Shown piece by piece: positions 16,831 through 25,683 of a stretch of DNA of 64,000 nt. Below the pieces are notes generated by a model, which was given only the letters and a program-made list of their open reading frames with translations, was not told the DNA's origin and did not search any database. Positions within the stretch are counted from its first letter, which is position 1. Each line of letters opens with the position of its first letter. The stretch is from DASWOJ01 sp964250755. GTDB lineage: Bacteria; Pseudomonadota; Alphaproteobacteria; Acetobacterales; Acetobacteraceae. The translations under genes and the position numbers were made by a program. Location of the stretch: NCBI GenBank assembly GCA_964250755.1, contig CAXUHB010000008.1, positions 79,326-143,325 on the forward strand. Reading direction: 5' to 3'.

Positions 16831-17670
16831 TTGTCTGGCGCGGCGTCCGGCGCAGCGGGCGGCTGGGCTGGACTGCTGCCAGGACCGGCGGTGATGGGCA
16901 TCCTGAACGTCACGCCGGACAGCTTCAGCGATGGCGGCTTGCATGCCGATCCCAGCCGGGCGGTGGCTGCCGGCTTGCAAATGCTTGAGGACGGTGCCGC
17001 GATCCTGGACATTGGAGGCGAGAGCACCCGTCCGGGCGCGGAGGCCATTGACTCGGGCGAGGAGCGACGCCGCATCCTGCCCGTGATCGCCGCGCTGACG
17101 CGAGCCGGGGCGCGGGTGTCCGTGGACACACGCAACGCCGGGACGATGGCCGCAGCGCTGGACGCTGGAGCAAGCATCGTGAATGACGTGTCGGCGCTTC
17201 GGCACGATCCCGCGGCCCCTGGACTGGTCGCGAAACGCGGTTGCGCGGTCGTGCTGATGCATATGCGCGGCACGCCGGCCACTATGCAGGCCTATGCCCG
17301 CTATGCCGACGTGCCCGGGGAGGTCCTGGCCGAGCTTTCGGCCCGGGTGGCCGAGGCGGAAGACGCGGGCATTGACCGGTCCTGCATCGCAGTTGATCCC
17401 GGGATAGGGTTCGCTAAGACACTTGGGGGCAATGTGGCCATGTTGCGCGGCCTCGGGACGTTGAAGGTCCTGGGCTGCCCTATTTTGGCCGGGGTGTCGC
17501 GCAAAGGAATGGTCGGCGAGTTGTCCGGCGTTGCGGACCCGGCTCTGCGGGTGGCGGGTTCCATTGCCGCTGGGCTGTTCGCGCTCTCACGGGGAGCCAG
17601 CATCCTGCGAGTGCATGATGTCGCGGCGACGGTGCAGGCCGTCCGGGTCTGGCACGGCCTGGCCGGCTAG
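16831..17670 (+). CDS. folP: Dihydropteroate synthase FolP
   Basis: Condenses p-aminobenzoate with hydroxymethyl-dihydropterin pyrophosphate in folate synthesis; target of sulfonamides. Motifs: VMGILNVTPDSFSDGG (pterin/Mg site), DIGGESTRPGAE, SVDTRNAGTMAAALDAGA, NDVSALRHDP, MHMRGTPATMQ, DPGIGFAKT and GVSRKGMVGEL. The frame is open back to ATG 16786, but the ftsH terminator hairpin and U-run occupy that stretch. TTG 16831 gives a typical 20-odd residue lead before VMGILN, so I place the start there with moderate confidence; GTG 16891 seems too short. glmM follows after 34 nt. Confidence 0.9.
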   Translation: MSGAASGAAGGWAGLLPGPAVMGILNVTPDSFSDGGLHADPSRAVAAGLQMLEDGAAILDIGGESTRPGAEAIDSGEERRRILPVIAALTRAGARVSVDTRNAGTMAAALDAGASIVNDVSALRHDPAAPGLVAKRGCAVVLMHMRGTPATMQAYARYADVPGEVLAELSARVAEAEDAGIDRSCIAVDPGIGFAKTLGGNVAMLRGLGTLKVLGCPILAGVSRKGMVGELSGVADPALRVAGSIAAGLFALSRGASILRVHDVAATVQAVRVWHGLAG

Positions 17671-17704
17671 GTTAAGCCTAATCGAACGGAGCAGGGATTT
17701 GCCG

Positions 17705-19063
17705 ATGAGCAAGCGACGGTTGTTCGGCACGGACGGCATACGTGGCCTGGCCAACGTGGACCCGATGACGGCTGAAACGGCGCTGCAATTGGGCCAGGCC
17801 GCCGGGCTGCTGTTCGTGCGCGGTGACCATCGGCACCAGGTTGTCATCGGCAAGGACACCCGCCTGAGCGGCTACATGATCGAGCCGGCGCTGGTGGCAG
17901 GCTTCATCTCTGCAGGCATGGACGTGATTCTGGTTGGGCCGTTGCCGACGCCGGCCATTGCCATGCTGACGCGCAGCTTGCGGGCCGACCTCGGTGTCAT
18001 GATCTCGGCGTCGCATAATGGGTTTGAGGACAACGGCATCAAGCTGTTTGGTCCCGACGGCTATAAACTGTCCGACACGACGGAGCTTGAGATCGAGGCG
18101 CTGATGGCCGGCGACCGCGCGTCCCGGCTGGCGGGGCCGACCAAGCTGGGCCGCGCCGCCCGGCTGAACGACGCGGGCGGGCGCTACATTGAGGCGGCAA
18201 AGGCTACGTTCCCGCGGGGCCTGACGCTGGACGGGATGCGGATCGTTGTGGACTGCGCCAACGGCGCGGGCTACCGCGTGGCGCCGACGGTGCTGTGGGA
18301 GCTTGGGGCGACGATCATCCCGGTCGGGGTGGAGCCGGATGGCTTCAACATCAATAGCGGCTGCGGCTCCACCGTGCCGTCCTACCTGTGCGGCAAGGTG
18401 CTGGAGCACAAGGCGGACCTCGGCATAGCGCTGGACGGCGACGCCGACCGGCTGCTGCTGTCCAACGAGCGCGGCGAACTGGTGGACGGCGACCAGATAC
18501 TCGGCCTGATCGCGCAAAGCTGGCGCCGCGCCGGGCGGCTGTCGGGCGGCGGCGTGGTGGCGACGGTGATGTCCAACCTGGGGCTGGAGCGGTTCCTGGG
18601 CGGGCAGGGGCTGCAGCTGCACCGCACCAAGGTCGGCGACCGCTACGTGGTTGAGCGGATGCGCGCGGACGGCTTCAACGTCGGGGGCGAGCAATCGGGC
18701 CACATGGTTCTGTCCGACTACGCCACCACCGGCGACGGCCTGGTCGCGGCCTTGCAGGTCTTGGCCGTGCTGGTGGAGCAAGGTCGTCCGGCGAGCGAAG
18801 CCTGCCGCTTGTTCGAGCCGCTGCCGCAGCGCCTAGGCAACGTACGCTTCAGTGGCCCATCGCCGCTGCACCATCCCCATGTCCTGGCCGCCGTCGCTGC
18901 GGCAGAGGCCGAGCTGGGCAGCACTGGCCGCCTGCTGCTCCGCCCCAGCGGGACCGAGCCGGTCGTGCGCGTGATGGCGGAGGGCGAGGACCGGGCGATG
19001 GTGGACCGGATCGTGCTGGAGCTGTGCGACGTGATCCGGGCCAGCGCCAGCCAGGCGGCATGA
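17705..19063 (+). CDS. glmM: Phosphoglucosamine mutase GlmM
   Basis: Converts glucosamine 6-phosphate to glucosamine 1-phosphate for UDP-GlcNAc, peptidoglycan and LPS. The 452-residue protein starts MSKRRLFGTDGIRGLANVDP, has the phosphoserine loop MISASHNGFEDNGIK (S103 is the catalytic serine), the metal loop ALDGDADR, the sugar loop GGEQSGH and the phosphate loop RPSGTEPVVRVM. Its stop overlaps the thiD start in an ATGA, so the two are translationally coupled. The folP-glmM order downstream of ftsH is conserved in proteobacteria. Confidence 0.96.
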   Translation: MSKRRLFGTDGIRGLANVDPMTAETALQLGQAAGLLFVRGDHRHQVVIGKDTRLSGYMIEPALVAGFISAGMDVILVGPLPTPAIAMLTRSLRADLGVMISASHNGFEDNGIKLFGPDGYKLSDTTELEIEALMAGDRASRLAGPTKLGRAARLNDAGGRYIEAAKATFPRGLTLDGMRIVVDCANGAGYRVAPTVLWELGATIIPVGVEPDGFNINSGCGSTVPSYLCGKVLEHKADLGIALDGDADRLLLSNERGELVDGDQILGLIAQSWRRAGRLSGGGVVATVMSNLGLERFLGGQGLQLHRTKVGDRYVVERMRADGFNVGGEQSGHMVLSDYATTGDGLVAALQVLAVLVEQGRPASEACRLFEPLPQRLGNVRFSGPSPLHHPHVLAAVAAAEAELGSTGRLLLRPSGTEPVVRVMAEGEDRAMVDRIVLELCDVIRASASQAA

Positions 19064-19893
19064 CGGCGCCGCTGGGGCGCGTGCTGATCGTCGCCGGGTC
19101 GGACTCGGGCGGGGGGGCGGGCATACAGGCGGACCTGAAGACGGTCATGGCGCTGGGCGGCTACGGCACGACGGCGATCACGGCGCTGACGGCGCAAAAC
19201 ACGGTGGGTGTGCAGGGCGTGCTGGCCGTGCCGCCCGACTTCGTACGGCAGCAGATGCGGTCCGTGCTGGACGACGTCGGCGCCGACGCTGTGAAGACCG
19301 GTATGCTGGGCACCGCTGAGATGGTGGCTGCGGTGGCGCAGGTTTTGCGCGGGGTGGCGGTTCCAATCGTGGTGGACCCGGTGATGGTTGCCAAGGGCGG
19401 CACGAGCCTGCTGGACGCCAATGCCGTTGCGGCGTTGCGGCACGATTTGCTGCCCTTGGCGGCGGTGCTGACGCCCAATGTGCCGGAGGCGGAAGCGCTG
19501 CTTGGGCGGACAATCTCCCGCCATGCGGCCGCCTTGGACGCGGCCCGTGCGCTGCTTGGCTTGGGCGCAAAGGCAGTGCTGCTCAAAGGCGGCCATATGG
19601 ACGGCCCGGTCGTGCAGGACATCCTCGCAGACGCGGATGGGATCGAGGTGATCGAGAGCGCCCGCGTTCGCACCCGCCACACCCACGGCACCGGCTGCAC
19701 CCTGGCCAGCGCCGTGGCAACCGGGCTAGCCCAGGGGATGCCGCTGCGGGACGCAGTGCTGCGCGCAGGCGCCTATGTCCATGCTGCCATCCTGGCCGCT
19801 CCCGGCCTGGGCGCCGGCCACGGGCCATTGAACCACGCCTGCTTCCTACCCCTTCGGGACAAGGTTGGGGTGAGGGAAGCCGCAAGGGCCTAA
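19060..19893 (+). CDS. thiD: Hydroxymethylpyrimidine/phosphomethylpyrimidine kinase ThiD
   Basis: Ribokinase-fold enzyme that phosphorylates HMP and HMP-P to supply the pyrimidine substrate of ThiE. The 277-residue product has VLIVAGSDSGGGAGIQADLKT at the N-terminus, VDPVMVAKGG, LTPNVPEAEALLG and the anion-hole motif THGTGCTLASAVATGLAQG. The last 15 or so residues (LPLRDKVGVREAARA) are encoded by a family-1 dispersed repeat and replace the usual end. Start ATG 19060 overlaps glmM. thiE lies at the left edge of the window, not in this operon. Confidence 0.93.
   Translation: MTAPLGRVLIVAGSDSGGGAGIQADLKTVMALGGYGTTAITALTAQNTVGVQGVLAVPPDFVRQQMRSVLDDVGADAVKTGMLGTAEMVAAVAQVLRGVAVPIVVDPVMVAKGGTSLLDANAVAALRHDLLPLAAVLTPNVPEAEALLGRTISRHAAALDAARALLGLGAKAVLLKGGHMDGPVVQDILADADGIEVIESARVRTRHTHGTGCTLASAVATGLAQGMPLRDAVLRAGAYVHAAILAAPGLGAGHGPLNHACFLPLRDKVGVREAARA
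19841..19888. repeat. Dispersed repeat family 1 overlapping the thiD 3' end
   Basis: CTTCCTACCCCTTCGGGACA then AGGTTGGGGTGAGGGAAGCC forms a palindrome with CTTCC/GGAAG arms. It is read as codons for the ThiD C-terminus up to the TAA at 19891-19893. Confidence 0.65.
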
Positions 19894-19934
19894 CCCGCGT
19901 CCGGGCGGCCCACCGCACGCCCCCCAACCTTGCT

Positions 19935-20014
19935 CCGCGTCCCGCCGCGTCCTACACGGACGGCGGGCCACGTCCCCCCACCGGGACGCTTCTCTTCTGT
20001 AAGGGAGAGCGAAC
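19935..20014 (+). promoter_or_regulatory. Structured serC leader (candidate SerC RNA motif)
   Basis: The 121-nt thiD-serC gap contains two stable hairpins immediately before serC. CCCGCC-gc-GTCC pairs with GGACGGCGGG (19941-19967, TACAC loop), and CGTCCC pairs with GGGACG (19971-19988). TCTCTT before TGTAAGGGAGA (about 19990-20008) can partly mask the Shine-Dalgarno. A conserved cis-regulatory 'serC motif' upstream of serC is known from alphaproteobacteria; position and architecture fit, sequence identity was not tested. Confidence 0.6.
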
Positions 20015-21211
20015 ATGCCGCTCGTACTCGACGCCGGACTGGCGAAGCCTTCCGTTCGTCCAGCCAACCCCGATTTCTCCTCCGGTCCCTGCGCCAAGCG
20101 CCCGGGCTGGTCCTTGCAGGCGCTGTCCGGCGCGTTGCTGGGCCGCAGCCACCGCGCCGCCGGGCCGAAGGCGCGGCTGCAGGAAGTGATTGACCGCTCC
20201 CACGCCATCCTCGGCCTGCCGGCGGACTGGCGCCTGGGCATCGTGCCGGGGTCCGACACCGGCGCGGTCGAGATGGCGATGTGGTCCATGCTCGGCGCCC
20301 GCGGCGTGGACATCCTGGCATTCGAGAGCTTCTCGGAAGCCTGGGCGACGGACGTGGTGAAGCAGCTCAAGCTGCCGGACGCCCGCGTGCGCGCAGCTCC
20401 CTACGGACACCTGCCCGACCTGACGGGCATTGATCCCGCACGCGACCTGGTCCTGGCCTGGAACGGCACGACCTCCGGCACGCGGCTGCCCCATGCCGAC
20501 TGGATCAGCACGGAGCGGGACGGGCTGGTGATCTGCGACGCGACATCCGCCGCCTTCGCGATGGCGATGCCGTATGCCAAGCTCGATGTCGTCACCTGGT
20601 CCTGGCAGAAAGTGCTGGGTGGGGAGGCCGCGCACGGCATGATCGCCCTGTCCCCGCGCGCCGTGGCCCGGCTGGAGACCTACAAGCCTGCCTGGCCGCT
20701 GCCCAAGGTGTTCCGCATGACCAGCGGCGGCAAGCTGTCCGCCGGCATCTTCCGGGGCGAGACCATCAACACTCCCAGCATGTTGTGCGTGGAAGACGCG
20801 CTGGACGGCCTGCGCTGGGCCGAGTCGGTCGGGGGCCTGCCCGGCCTGATCGCCCGCAGCGAAGCCAACCTGGCCGCCGTCGCCGCCTGGGTGTCGCGGA
20901 CGCCCTGGGTGGACTTCCTGGCCGCCGACCCGGCCACGCGGTCCTGCACCAGCATCTGCCTCCGCATCACAGCGCCGTGGTTCACCGCCCTGGACGGCGA
21001 TGGCCAGGCGACGGCGGCCAAGCGTCTGGCAGGGCTGCTGGACAAGGAGGGCGTGGCTTACGATGTCGCATCCTACCGCGACGCGCCGCCGGGTCTCCGC
21101 ATCTGGGGCGGCGCCACGGTGGAAACGTCGGACATCGCGGCGCTGTTGCCTTGGATCGAGTGGGCCTACGCCTATGTTGCCGTTGAAGCCGGCGCGGCAG
21201 CCGCAGCGTGA
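20015..21211 (+). CDS. serC: Phosphoserine aminotransferase SerC
   Basis: PLP enzyme converting 3-phosphohydroxypyruvate and glutamate to phosphoserine; class V aminotransferase of the alphaproteobacterial/archaeal subtype. The 398-residue protein begins MPLVLDAGLAKPSVRPANPD, has NPDFSSGPCAKRPGW, IVPGSDTGAVEMAMWSMLG, the CDATSAAFAM strand and the PLP lysine K199 in TWSWQKVLGGE. AAGGGAGA lies 7-8 nt upstream of the ATG. Its 3' end overlaps serA by 4 nt, making a serine-synthesis pair. Confidence 0.95.
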   Translation: MPLVLDAGLAKPSVRPANPDFSSGPCAKRPGWSLQALSGALLGRSHRAAGPKARLQEVIDRSHAILGLPADWRLGIVPGSDTGAVEMAMWSMLGARGVDILAFESFSEAWATDVVKQLKLPDARVRAAPYGHLPDLTGIDPARDLVLAWNGTTSGTRLPHADWISTERDGLVICDATSAAFAMAMPYAKLDVVTWSWQKVLGGEAAHGMIALSPRAVARLETYKPAWPLPKVFRMTSGGKLSAGIFRGETINTPSMLCVEDALDGLRWAESVGGLPGLIARSEANLAAVAAWVSRTPWVDFLAADPATRSCTSICLRITAPWFTALDGDGQATAAKRLAGLLDKEGVAYDVASYRDAPPGLRIWGGATVETSDIAALLPWIEWAYAYVAVEAGAAAAA

Positions 21212-22800
21212 CAGCACCGCGCGTCCTGGTCAGCGACAAGCTGTCCCCTGCCGCCGTCGAGGTGTTCCGCCGCCGCGGCGTGTCGGTGGATGTTCGGCCT
21301 GGCCTGACGCCTGCCGAGTTGCGGGCGTGCATCGGCGAGTATGACGGCTTGGCCATACGCAGCGCGACGAAGGTGACGCGGGAGGTGCTGGACGCCGCCC
21401 CGCGCCTGCGCGTGGTGGGCCGCGCCGGCATCGGCGTGGACAACGTGGACGTAAAGGCCGCGACCGCCCGCGGCGTCGTGGTGATGAATACGCCCAACGG
21501 CAACGCCATCACCACGGCGGAGCACGCCATCGCCATGATGTTCGCGCTCGCCCGGCAGATCCCGGAGGCGACGGCCAGCACCCGGGCGGGCAAGTGGGAG
21601 AAGAACCGCTTCCTGGGGGTCGAGCTGACGGGCAAGACGCTGGGCCTGATCGGCTGCGGCAACATCGGCGCCATCGTCGCCAACCGCGCCGCCGGCCTGC
21701 ACATGCGCGTGGTGGCCTACGATCCTTACTTGACGGAGGCCCGGGCCGTCGCGCTGGGGGTCGAGAAGCTGGAGTTGCCGGAGTTGCTGGCCCGCGCCGA
21801 CGTCATCACCCTGCACACGCCGCTGACCGACGCCACCCGCAACATCCTGTCCCGCGACGCCCTGGCCGCCTGCAAGCGGGGCGTCCGCATCGTGAACTGC
21901 GCCCGCGGCGGCTTGGTGGACGAGGCGGCGCTGGCCGACGCCCTGGCGACTGGCCAAGTGGCCGGCGCGGCGCTGGACGTGTTCGAGACGGAACCGGCGG
22001 CCAGCAGCCCGCTGTTCGCATTCGACAACGTCGTCTGCACCCCGCATCTGGGCGCTGCGACGAGTGAGGCGCAGGAGAATGTGGCGCTGCAGGTGGCGGA
22101 CCAGATGGCCGACTTCCTGCTGACCGGCGCGGTGTCCAACGCCATCAACATGGCGTCCGTATCAGCGGAGGACGCGCCGCGGCTGCGGCCCTACATGGAG
22201 CTGTGCCGGCTGCTGGGCGCATTTGCCGGGCAGATGACGGCCGCCGATGGCGGGGCGCTGCGGAGCGTGACCGTCGAGTATGATGGGCAGGCGGCGGCGC
22301 TGAACCACCGGCCCCTGACGGCGGCGGCGGTGGCCGGGCTGCTCGGCCCGATGATGGCGGGGGTCAACATGGTCAACGCGCCGGTGATCGCACGGGAGCA
22401 CGGGGTGGACGTGACCGAGACCGTGCATGACCGGCCGAGCGAGTACCAGGCGCTGGTGCGGCTGACGGTGACGACGGACCGGCTGACCCGGAGCGTCGCG
22501 GGCACGCTGTTCGGCGGCGCCGGGCCGCGTCTGGTGGAGATCAAGGGCATCAAGGTGGAGGCCGACTTCGGGCGGCACATGCTGTATGTGACCAACCAGG
22601 ACCGTCCCGGCTTCATCGGACGGTTCGGCGCGGTGCTGTCGGACGCGGGCATCAACATCGCCACCTTCCACCTTGGCCGTGCCGCGGCGGGCGGCGACGC
22701 GATCTGCCTGGCGTCCGTGGACGGGCCGGTGCCGGAGGCGGTGCTGGCGCAGATGCGCGCCCTGCCGCTGGTGGTGCAGGCGACGCCCCTGCAGTTCTAG
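21208..22800 (+). CDS. serA: D-3-phosphoglycerate dehydrogenase SerA
   Basis: First enzyme of serine synthesis, oxidising 3-phosphoglycerate with NAD. The 530-residue long-form protein has the NAD-binding motif GLIGCGNIG, the catalytic Arg in VNCARGGLVDE, Glu in DVFETEP and His in PHLGAATSEAQ, then the ASB domain and a C-terminal ACT domain (MLYVTNQDRPGFIGRFGAVL) that normally senses serine. The GTG start overlaps serC, so the two steps are coupled. hisZ follows after 17 nt. Confidence 0.96.
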   Translation: MTAPRVLVSDKLSPAAVEVFRRRGVSVDVRPGLTPAELRACIGEYDGLAIRSATKVTREVLDAAPRLRVVGRAGIGVDNVDVKAATARGVVVMNTPNGNAITTAEHAIAMMFALARQIPEATASTRAGKWEKNRFLGVELTGKTLGLIGCGNIGAIVANRAAGLHMRVVAYDPYLTEARAVALGVEKLELPELLARADVITLHTPLTDATRNILSRDALAACKRGVRIVNCARGGLVDEAALADALATGQVAGAALDVFETEPAASSPLFAFDNVVCTPHLGAATSEAQENVALQVADQMADFLLTGAVSNAINMASVSAEDAPRLRPYMELCRLLGAFAGQMTAADGGALRSVTVEYDGQAAALNHRPLTAAAVAGLLGPMMAGVNMVNAPVIAREHGVDVTETVHDRPSEYQALVRLTVTTDRLTRSVAGTLFGGAGPRLVEIKGIKVEADFGRHMLYVTNQDRPGFIGRFGAVLSDAGINIATFHLGRAAAGGDAICLASVDGPVPEAVLAQMRALPLVVQATPLQF

Positions 22801-22817
22801 TCTATAGCCTGCCCGGC

Positions 22818-23972
22818 ATGACCGACGACCCGCCCCCGCACCCGGCGCTGCTGCCGGCCGGCCTGCACGACCTGCTTGCGCCCGATGCGGAGGCGGAGGC
22901 CGCGGCGGTGCATCGCCTGATGAGCGCCTTCGCCGCCCACGGCTACGACCGCGTGAAGCCGCCGCTGCTGGAGTTCGAAGACGGTCTGCTGGCCGGTGCC
23001 GGCGCGGCGATGCAGGACCAGACGTTCCGCGTCATGGACCCGGATACTCACCGCATGATGGGCGTGCGCGCGGACATGACGCCGCAGGTGGCGCGCATCG
23101 CCGCGACCCGCCTGGCCCGGCACCCCCGGCCGCTGCGCCTGTCCTATGCTGGGCAGTGCCTGCTGGTGCGCGGCTTGGGCCTGGCTCCGGACCGGCAGGT
23201 GGCGCAGGCGGGAATCGAGTTGATCGGCGTGGACTCGCCCGCGGCGGACGCCGAGATCGCGGTGCTCGGCGCCGCGGCCCTGGCCGCCATCGGGCTGGAC
23301 CGGATCAGCTTCGACCTGACTTTGCCTCCGCTGGCTCCGGCGCTGCTGGACGGGGCGGGGATTGCTGGCCCGGCCCGCCGTGCCCTGGCCCATGCCCTGG
23401 ACCGGAAGGATGTCGCCGAGGTCGCCCGGCATGGCGGGCCGCTGGCCAGGCTGCTGACCGACCTGCTGCTGGCAGCCGGGCCAGCTGGGCCGGCGCTGAG
23501 CGTGCTGGCCGCTGCCAACCTGCCGCCCGCCGCTGCCGTGCTGTGCGCCCGGTTGCGCGACACTGTGCTTGCCATCCAAGCGCAGGTGCCGGGGCTGCTG
23601 CTGACGCTGGACCCCATCGAGTTCCGCGGCTTCCGCTACCACACCGGCGTCTGCATGACGGTGTATGCGCCTGGGCGGCATGAGGAGTTGGGGCGGGGTG
23701 GGCGCTATGTGTCCGGCGAGGCCGAGCCGGCGACGGGGTTGACGCTGTTTCCCGATGCACTGCTGCGCGCCCTGCCGCCTGCGCCGGCCCGGCCGCGCGC
23801 GTTCCTTCCCTGGGGTGCGTCGGCAGAGGCCGGGGCGGCGCTGCGGGCCGAGGGCTACGCCACTGTTCCTGCACTGGGCGACCTGCCCGAACCCTTGGCA
23901 GAAGCCCGCCGCCTCGGCTGCACCCACATCCTGCGGGACGGCGGCCCCGTGCCCGTCAACATGGAGAAGTAG
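22818..23972 (+). CDS. hisZ: ATP phosphoribosyltransferase regulatory subunit HisZ
   Basis: Class II synthetase-like protein that assembles with short HisG and provides histidine feedback in the first step of histidine synthesis. The 384-residue protein starts MTDDPPPHPALLPAGLHDLL, has YDRVKPPLLEFED, FRVMDPDTHRMMGVRADMTPQVARI (motif-2-like), RLSYAGQCLLV and RGFRYHTGVCMTVYAPGRHEELGRGGRY. It lacks the anticodon-binding domain of HisRS. hisG is not in the window. It abuts purA directly. Confidence 0.92.
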   Translation: MTDDPPPHPALLPAGLHDLLAPDAEAEAAAVHRLMSAFAAHGYDRVKPPLLEFEDGLLAGAGAAMQDQTFRVMDPDTHRMMGVRADMTPQVARIAATRLARHPRPLRLSYAGQCLLVRGLGLAPDRQVAQAGIELIGVDSPAADAEIAVLGAAALAAIGLDRISFDLTLPPLAPALLDGAGIAGPARRALAHALDRKDVAEVARHGGPLARLLTDLLLAAGPAGPALSVLAAANLPPAAAVLCARLRDTVLAIQAQVPGLLLTLDPIEFRGFRYHTGVCMTVYAPGRHEELGRGGRYVSGEAEPATGLTLFPDALLRALPPAPARPRAFLPWGASAEAGAALRAEGYATVPALGDLPEPLAEARRLGCTHILRDGGPVPVNMEK

Positions 23973-25262
23973 ATGCCCAACGTCGCCGTTATCGGTGCCC
24001 AGTGGGGGGACGAGGGGAAGGGCAAGATCGTGGACTGGCTGGCCAGCCGGGCCGACATCGTCGTGCGCTTCCAGGGCGGGCACAACGCCGGGCATACTCT
24101 GGTGGTGGGCAACCAGACCTACCGCTTGTCCTTGCTGCCCAGCGGGCTGGTGCGCGGCAAGCTGGGCGTGATCGGCAACGGCGTGGTCGTGGACCCCGAG
24201 GCGCTGCTGGCAGAGATGGACCGGGTGCGCGCCCAGGGCGTCGCGGTCGGGCCGGACAACCTGCGCATTGCCGAGAACGCCGTGCTGATCCTGCCCGTGC
24301 ATGGCGCGCTGGACCGCGCGCGGGAGGCGGCGCGCGGCGACCGCAAGATCGGCACCACCGGGCGCGGCATCGGCCCGGCCTACGAAGACAAGGTGGCCCG
24401 CCGCGCCATCCGTGTCTGCGACTTGGCCGAGCCGGAGACGCTGGCAGCCAAGCTGGACGAGCTGCTGCTGCACCACAACACCCTGCTGACGGGCCTGGGC
24501 GCCCCGCCGTTCGAGAAACAGGCGCTGCTGGATCTGCTGCTGGGCCTGGCGCCTCGCATCCTGCCGCACGTGGAGCCCGTGTGGGAGCGGCTGGACGCTG
24601 CGCGCAAGGCGGGCAGCCGCATCCTGTTTGAGGGCGCGCAGGCTGTCATGTTGGACGTGGACCACGGGACCTACCCCTTTGTGACCAGCAGCAACACCAT
24701 CGCCGCAACGGCTGCTGCCGGGTCGGGCGTCGGGCCGGCGCAGGTCGGCATGGTGCTGGGCATCGCCAAGGCGTACACGACTCGGGTCGGGTCCGGACCG
24801 TTTCCGACCGAGCTGCACGACGACATCGGCAAGATGCTGGGCACCCGCGGGCATGAATTCGGCACGGTGACGGGACGGCCGCGGCGGTGTGGCTGGTTCG
24901 ACGCTGCGCTGGTGCGGCAAGCGTGCAAGGTGGGCGGCATCCAGGGGCTGGCGCTCACCAAGCTGGACGTGCTGGACGGGCTGGCGGAGCTGCAGATCGG
25001 CGTGGGCTACGAGATCGGCGGCCAGCGGCTCCAGCACCTGCCGGCCGGGCAGGCGGCCCAGGCCGCGGCAGTTCCAGTATATGAAAGCATCGAGGGCTGG
25101 ACCGGCAGCACCCGCGGTGCCCGGCGCTGGGCCGACCTGCCGGCGCAGGCGATCAAGTATGTGCGCCGGGTTGAAGAGCTGGTGGAGGTTCCCGTCACGC
25201 TGCTGTCCACCAGTCCCGAGCGGGACGACACCATCCTGATGCGCGACCCGTTCGAGGGTTAG
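23973..25262 (+). CDS. purA: Adenylosuccinate synthetase PurA
   Basis: Joins IMP and aspartate using GTP in AMP synthesis. The 429-residue protein has the P-loop GAQWGDEGKGKIVD at about 8-21, the GGHNAGHTLVV segment with the catalytic His, TTGRGIGPAYEDK, the VTSSNT IMP-binding loop and the C-terminal GRPRRCGWFDA and LTKLDVLDGL motifs. It starts immediately after the hisZ stop. A short hairpin plus TTTT about 40 nt after the stop probably ends the serC-serA-hisZ-purA transcript. Confidence 0.97.
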   Translation: MPNVAVIGAQWGDEGKGKIVDWLASRADIVVRFQGGHNAGHTLVVGNQTYRLSLLPSGLVRGKLGVIGNGVVVDPEALLAEMDRVRAQGVAVGPDNLRIAENAVLILPVHGALDRAREAARGDRKIGTTGRGIGPAYEDKVARRAIRVCDLAEPETLAAKLDELLLHHNTLLTGLGAPPFEKQALLDLLLGLAPRILPHVEPVWERLDAARKAGSRILFEGAQAVMLDVDHGTYPFVTSSNTIAATAAAGSGVGPAQVGMVLGIAKAYTTRVGSGPFPTELHDDIGKMLGTRGHEFGTVTGRPRRCGWFDAALVRQACKVGGIQGLALTKLDVLDGLAELQIGVGYEIGGQRLQHLPAGQAAQAAAVPVYESIEGWTGSTRGARRWADLPAQAIKYVRRVEELVEVPVTLLSTSPERDDTILMRDPFEG

Positions 25263-25298
25263 GCAGCTTGCGCTCGTCCCCACCCCTGGGAGGATGTT

Positions 25299-25318
25299 CC
25301 GAGCGTCTCCTCGGTTTT
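25299..25318 (+). terminator. Probable terminator after purA
   Basis: CCGAG (25299-25303) pairs with CTCGG (25310-25314) around a CGTCTC loop and is followed by TTTT. The stem is short, but position and U-run fit a Rho-independent terminator for the purA transcript. Confidence 0.5.
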
Positions 25319-25632
25319 ACGAGGGTAGGAATGGTGCGATTGCAGCACTTGGAGCCTTCATCTCAACGCTGGCAGCAGGCTCGGGACGCGGTCCCTAGGA
25401 ACCCAACTGGTGCGCCTGTTCCGCCCGGACCGGAAAACTTCGACGACGGTGAGGTGGTTCCAATGTCGTCATTACCACTTGCCGGTTTGAACGGCCAGCC
25501 TGGGACTTCTGACGTCAGAAGCAGTATGGGCTTGCAACGCATCCGCCTACCTCCGATGCACGCGAATTTCCGGCACATCAGATCGGTGTGGGAGCAGCAT
25601 AGCTGCGAAAGCGACTATTGCGGAGAACGAAA
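25319..25632. other. Gene-poor intergenic stretch between purA and rpoH
   Basis: About 310 bp of visibly lower GC than the flanking genes, with no convincing coding frame; the open frame 25268-25720 has no recognisable protein features and crosses both terminators. It contains a perfect 16-bp palindrome CTTCTGACGTCAGAAG at 25506-25521. No RNA gene or repeat-family member is recognised. Confidence 0.5.
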
Positions 25633-25657
25633 GGCCCGCCGCAACACGCGGCGGGCC
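25633..25657 (-). terminator. Rho-independent terminator of rpoH
   Basis: GGCCCGCCGC (25633-25642) and GCGGCGGGCC (25648-25657) form a perfect 10-bp stem with a 5-nt loop. Read on the minus strand it is followed by TTTCG, so it fits termination of rpoH, whose stop is 27 nt upstream. On the plus strand it is followed by TCATC and would be weaker. Confidence 0.8.
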
Positions 25658-25683
25658 TCATCAACTAGCAAGCTGGAATCGTC

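Noticed and set aside
22797..25283. Long minus-strand open frame (828 codons) opposite hisZ and purA
   Set aside because: Gln/His/Gly-rich without domains; both plus-strand genes have full family motifs.
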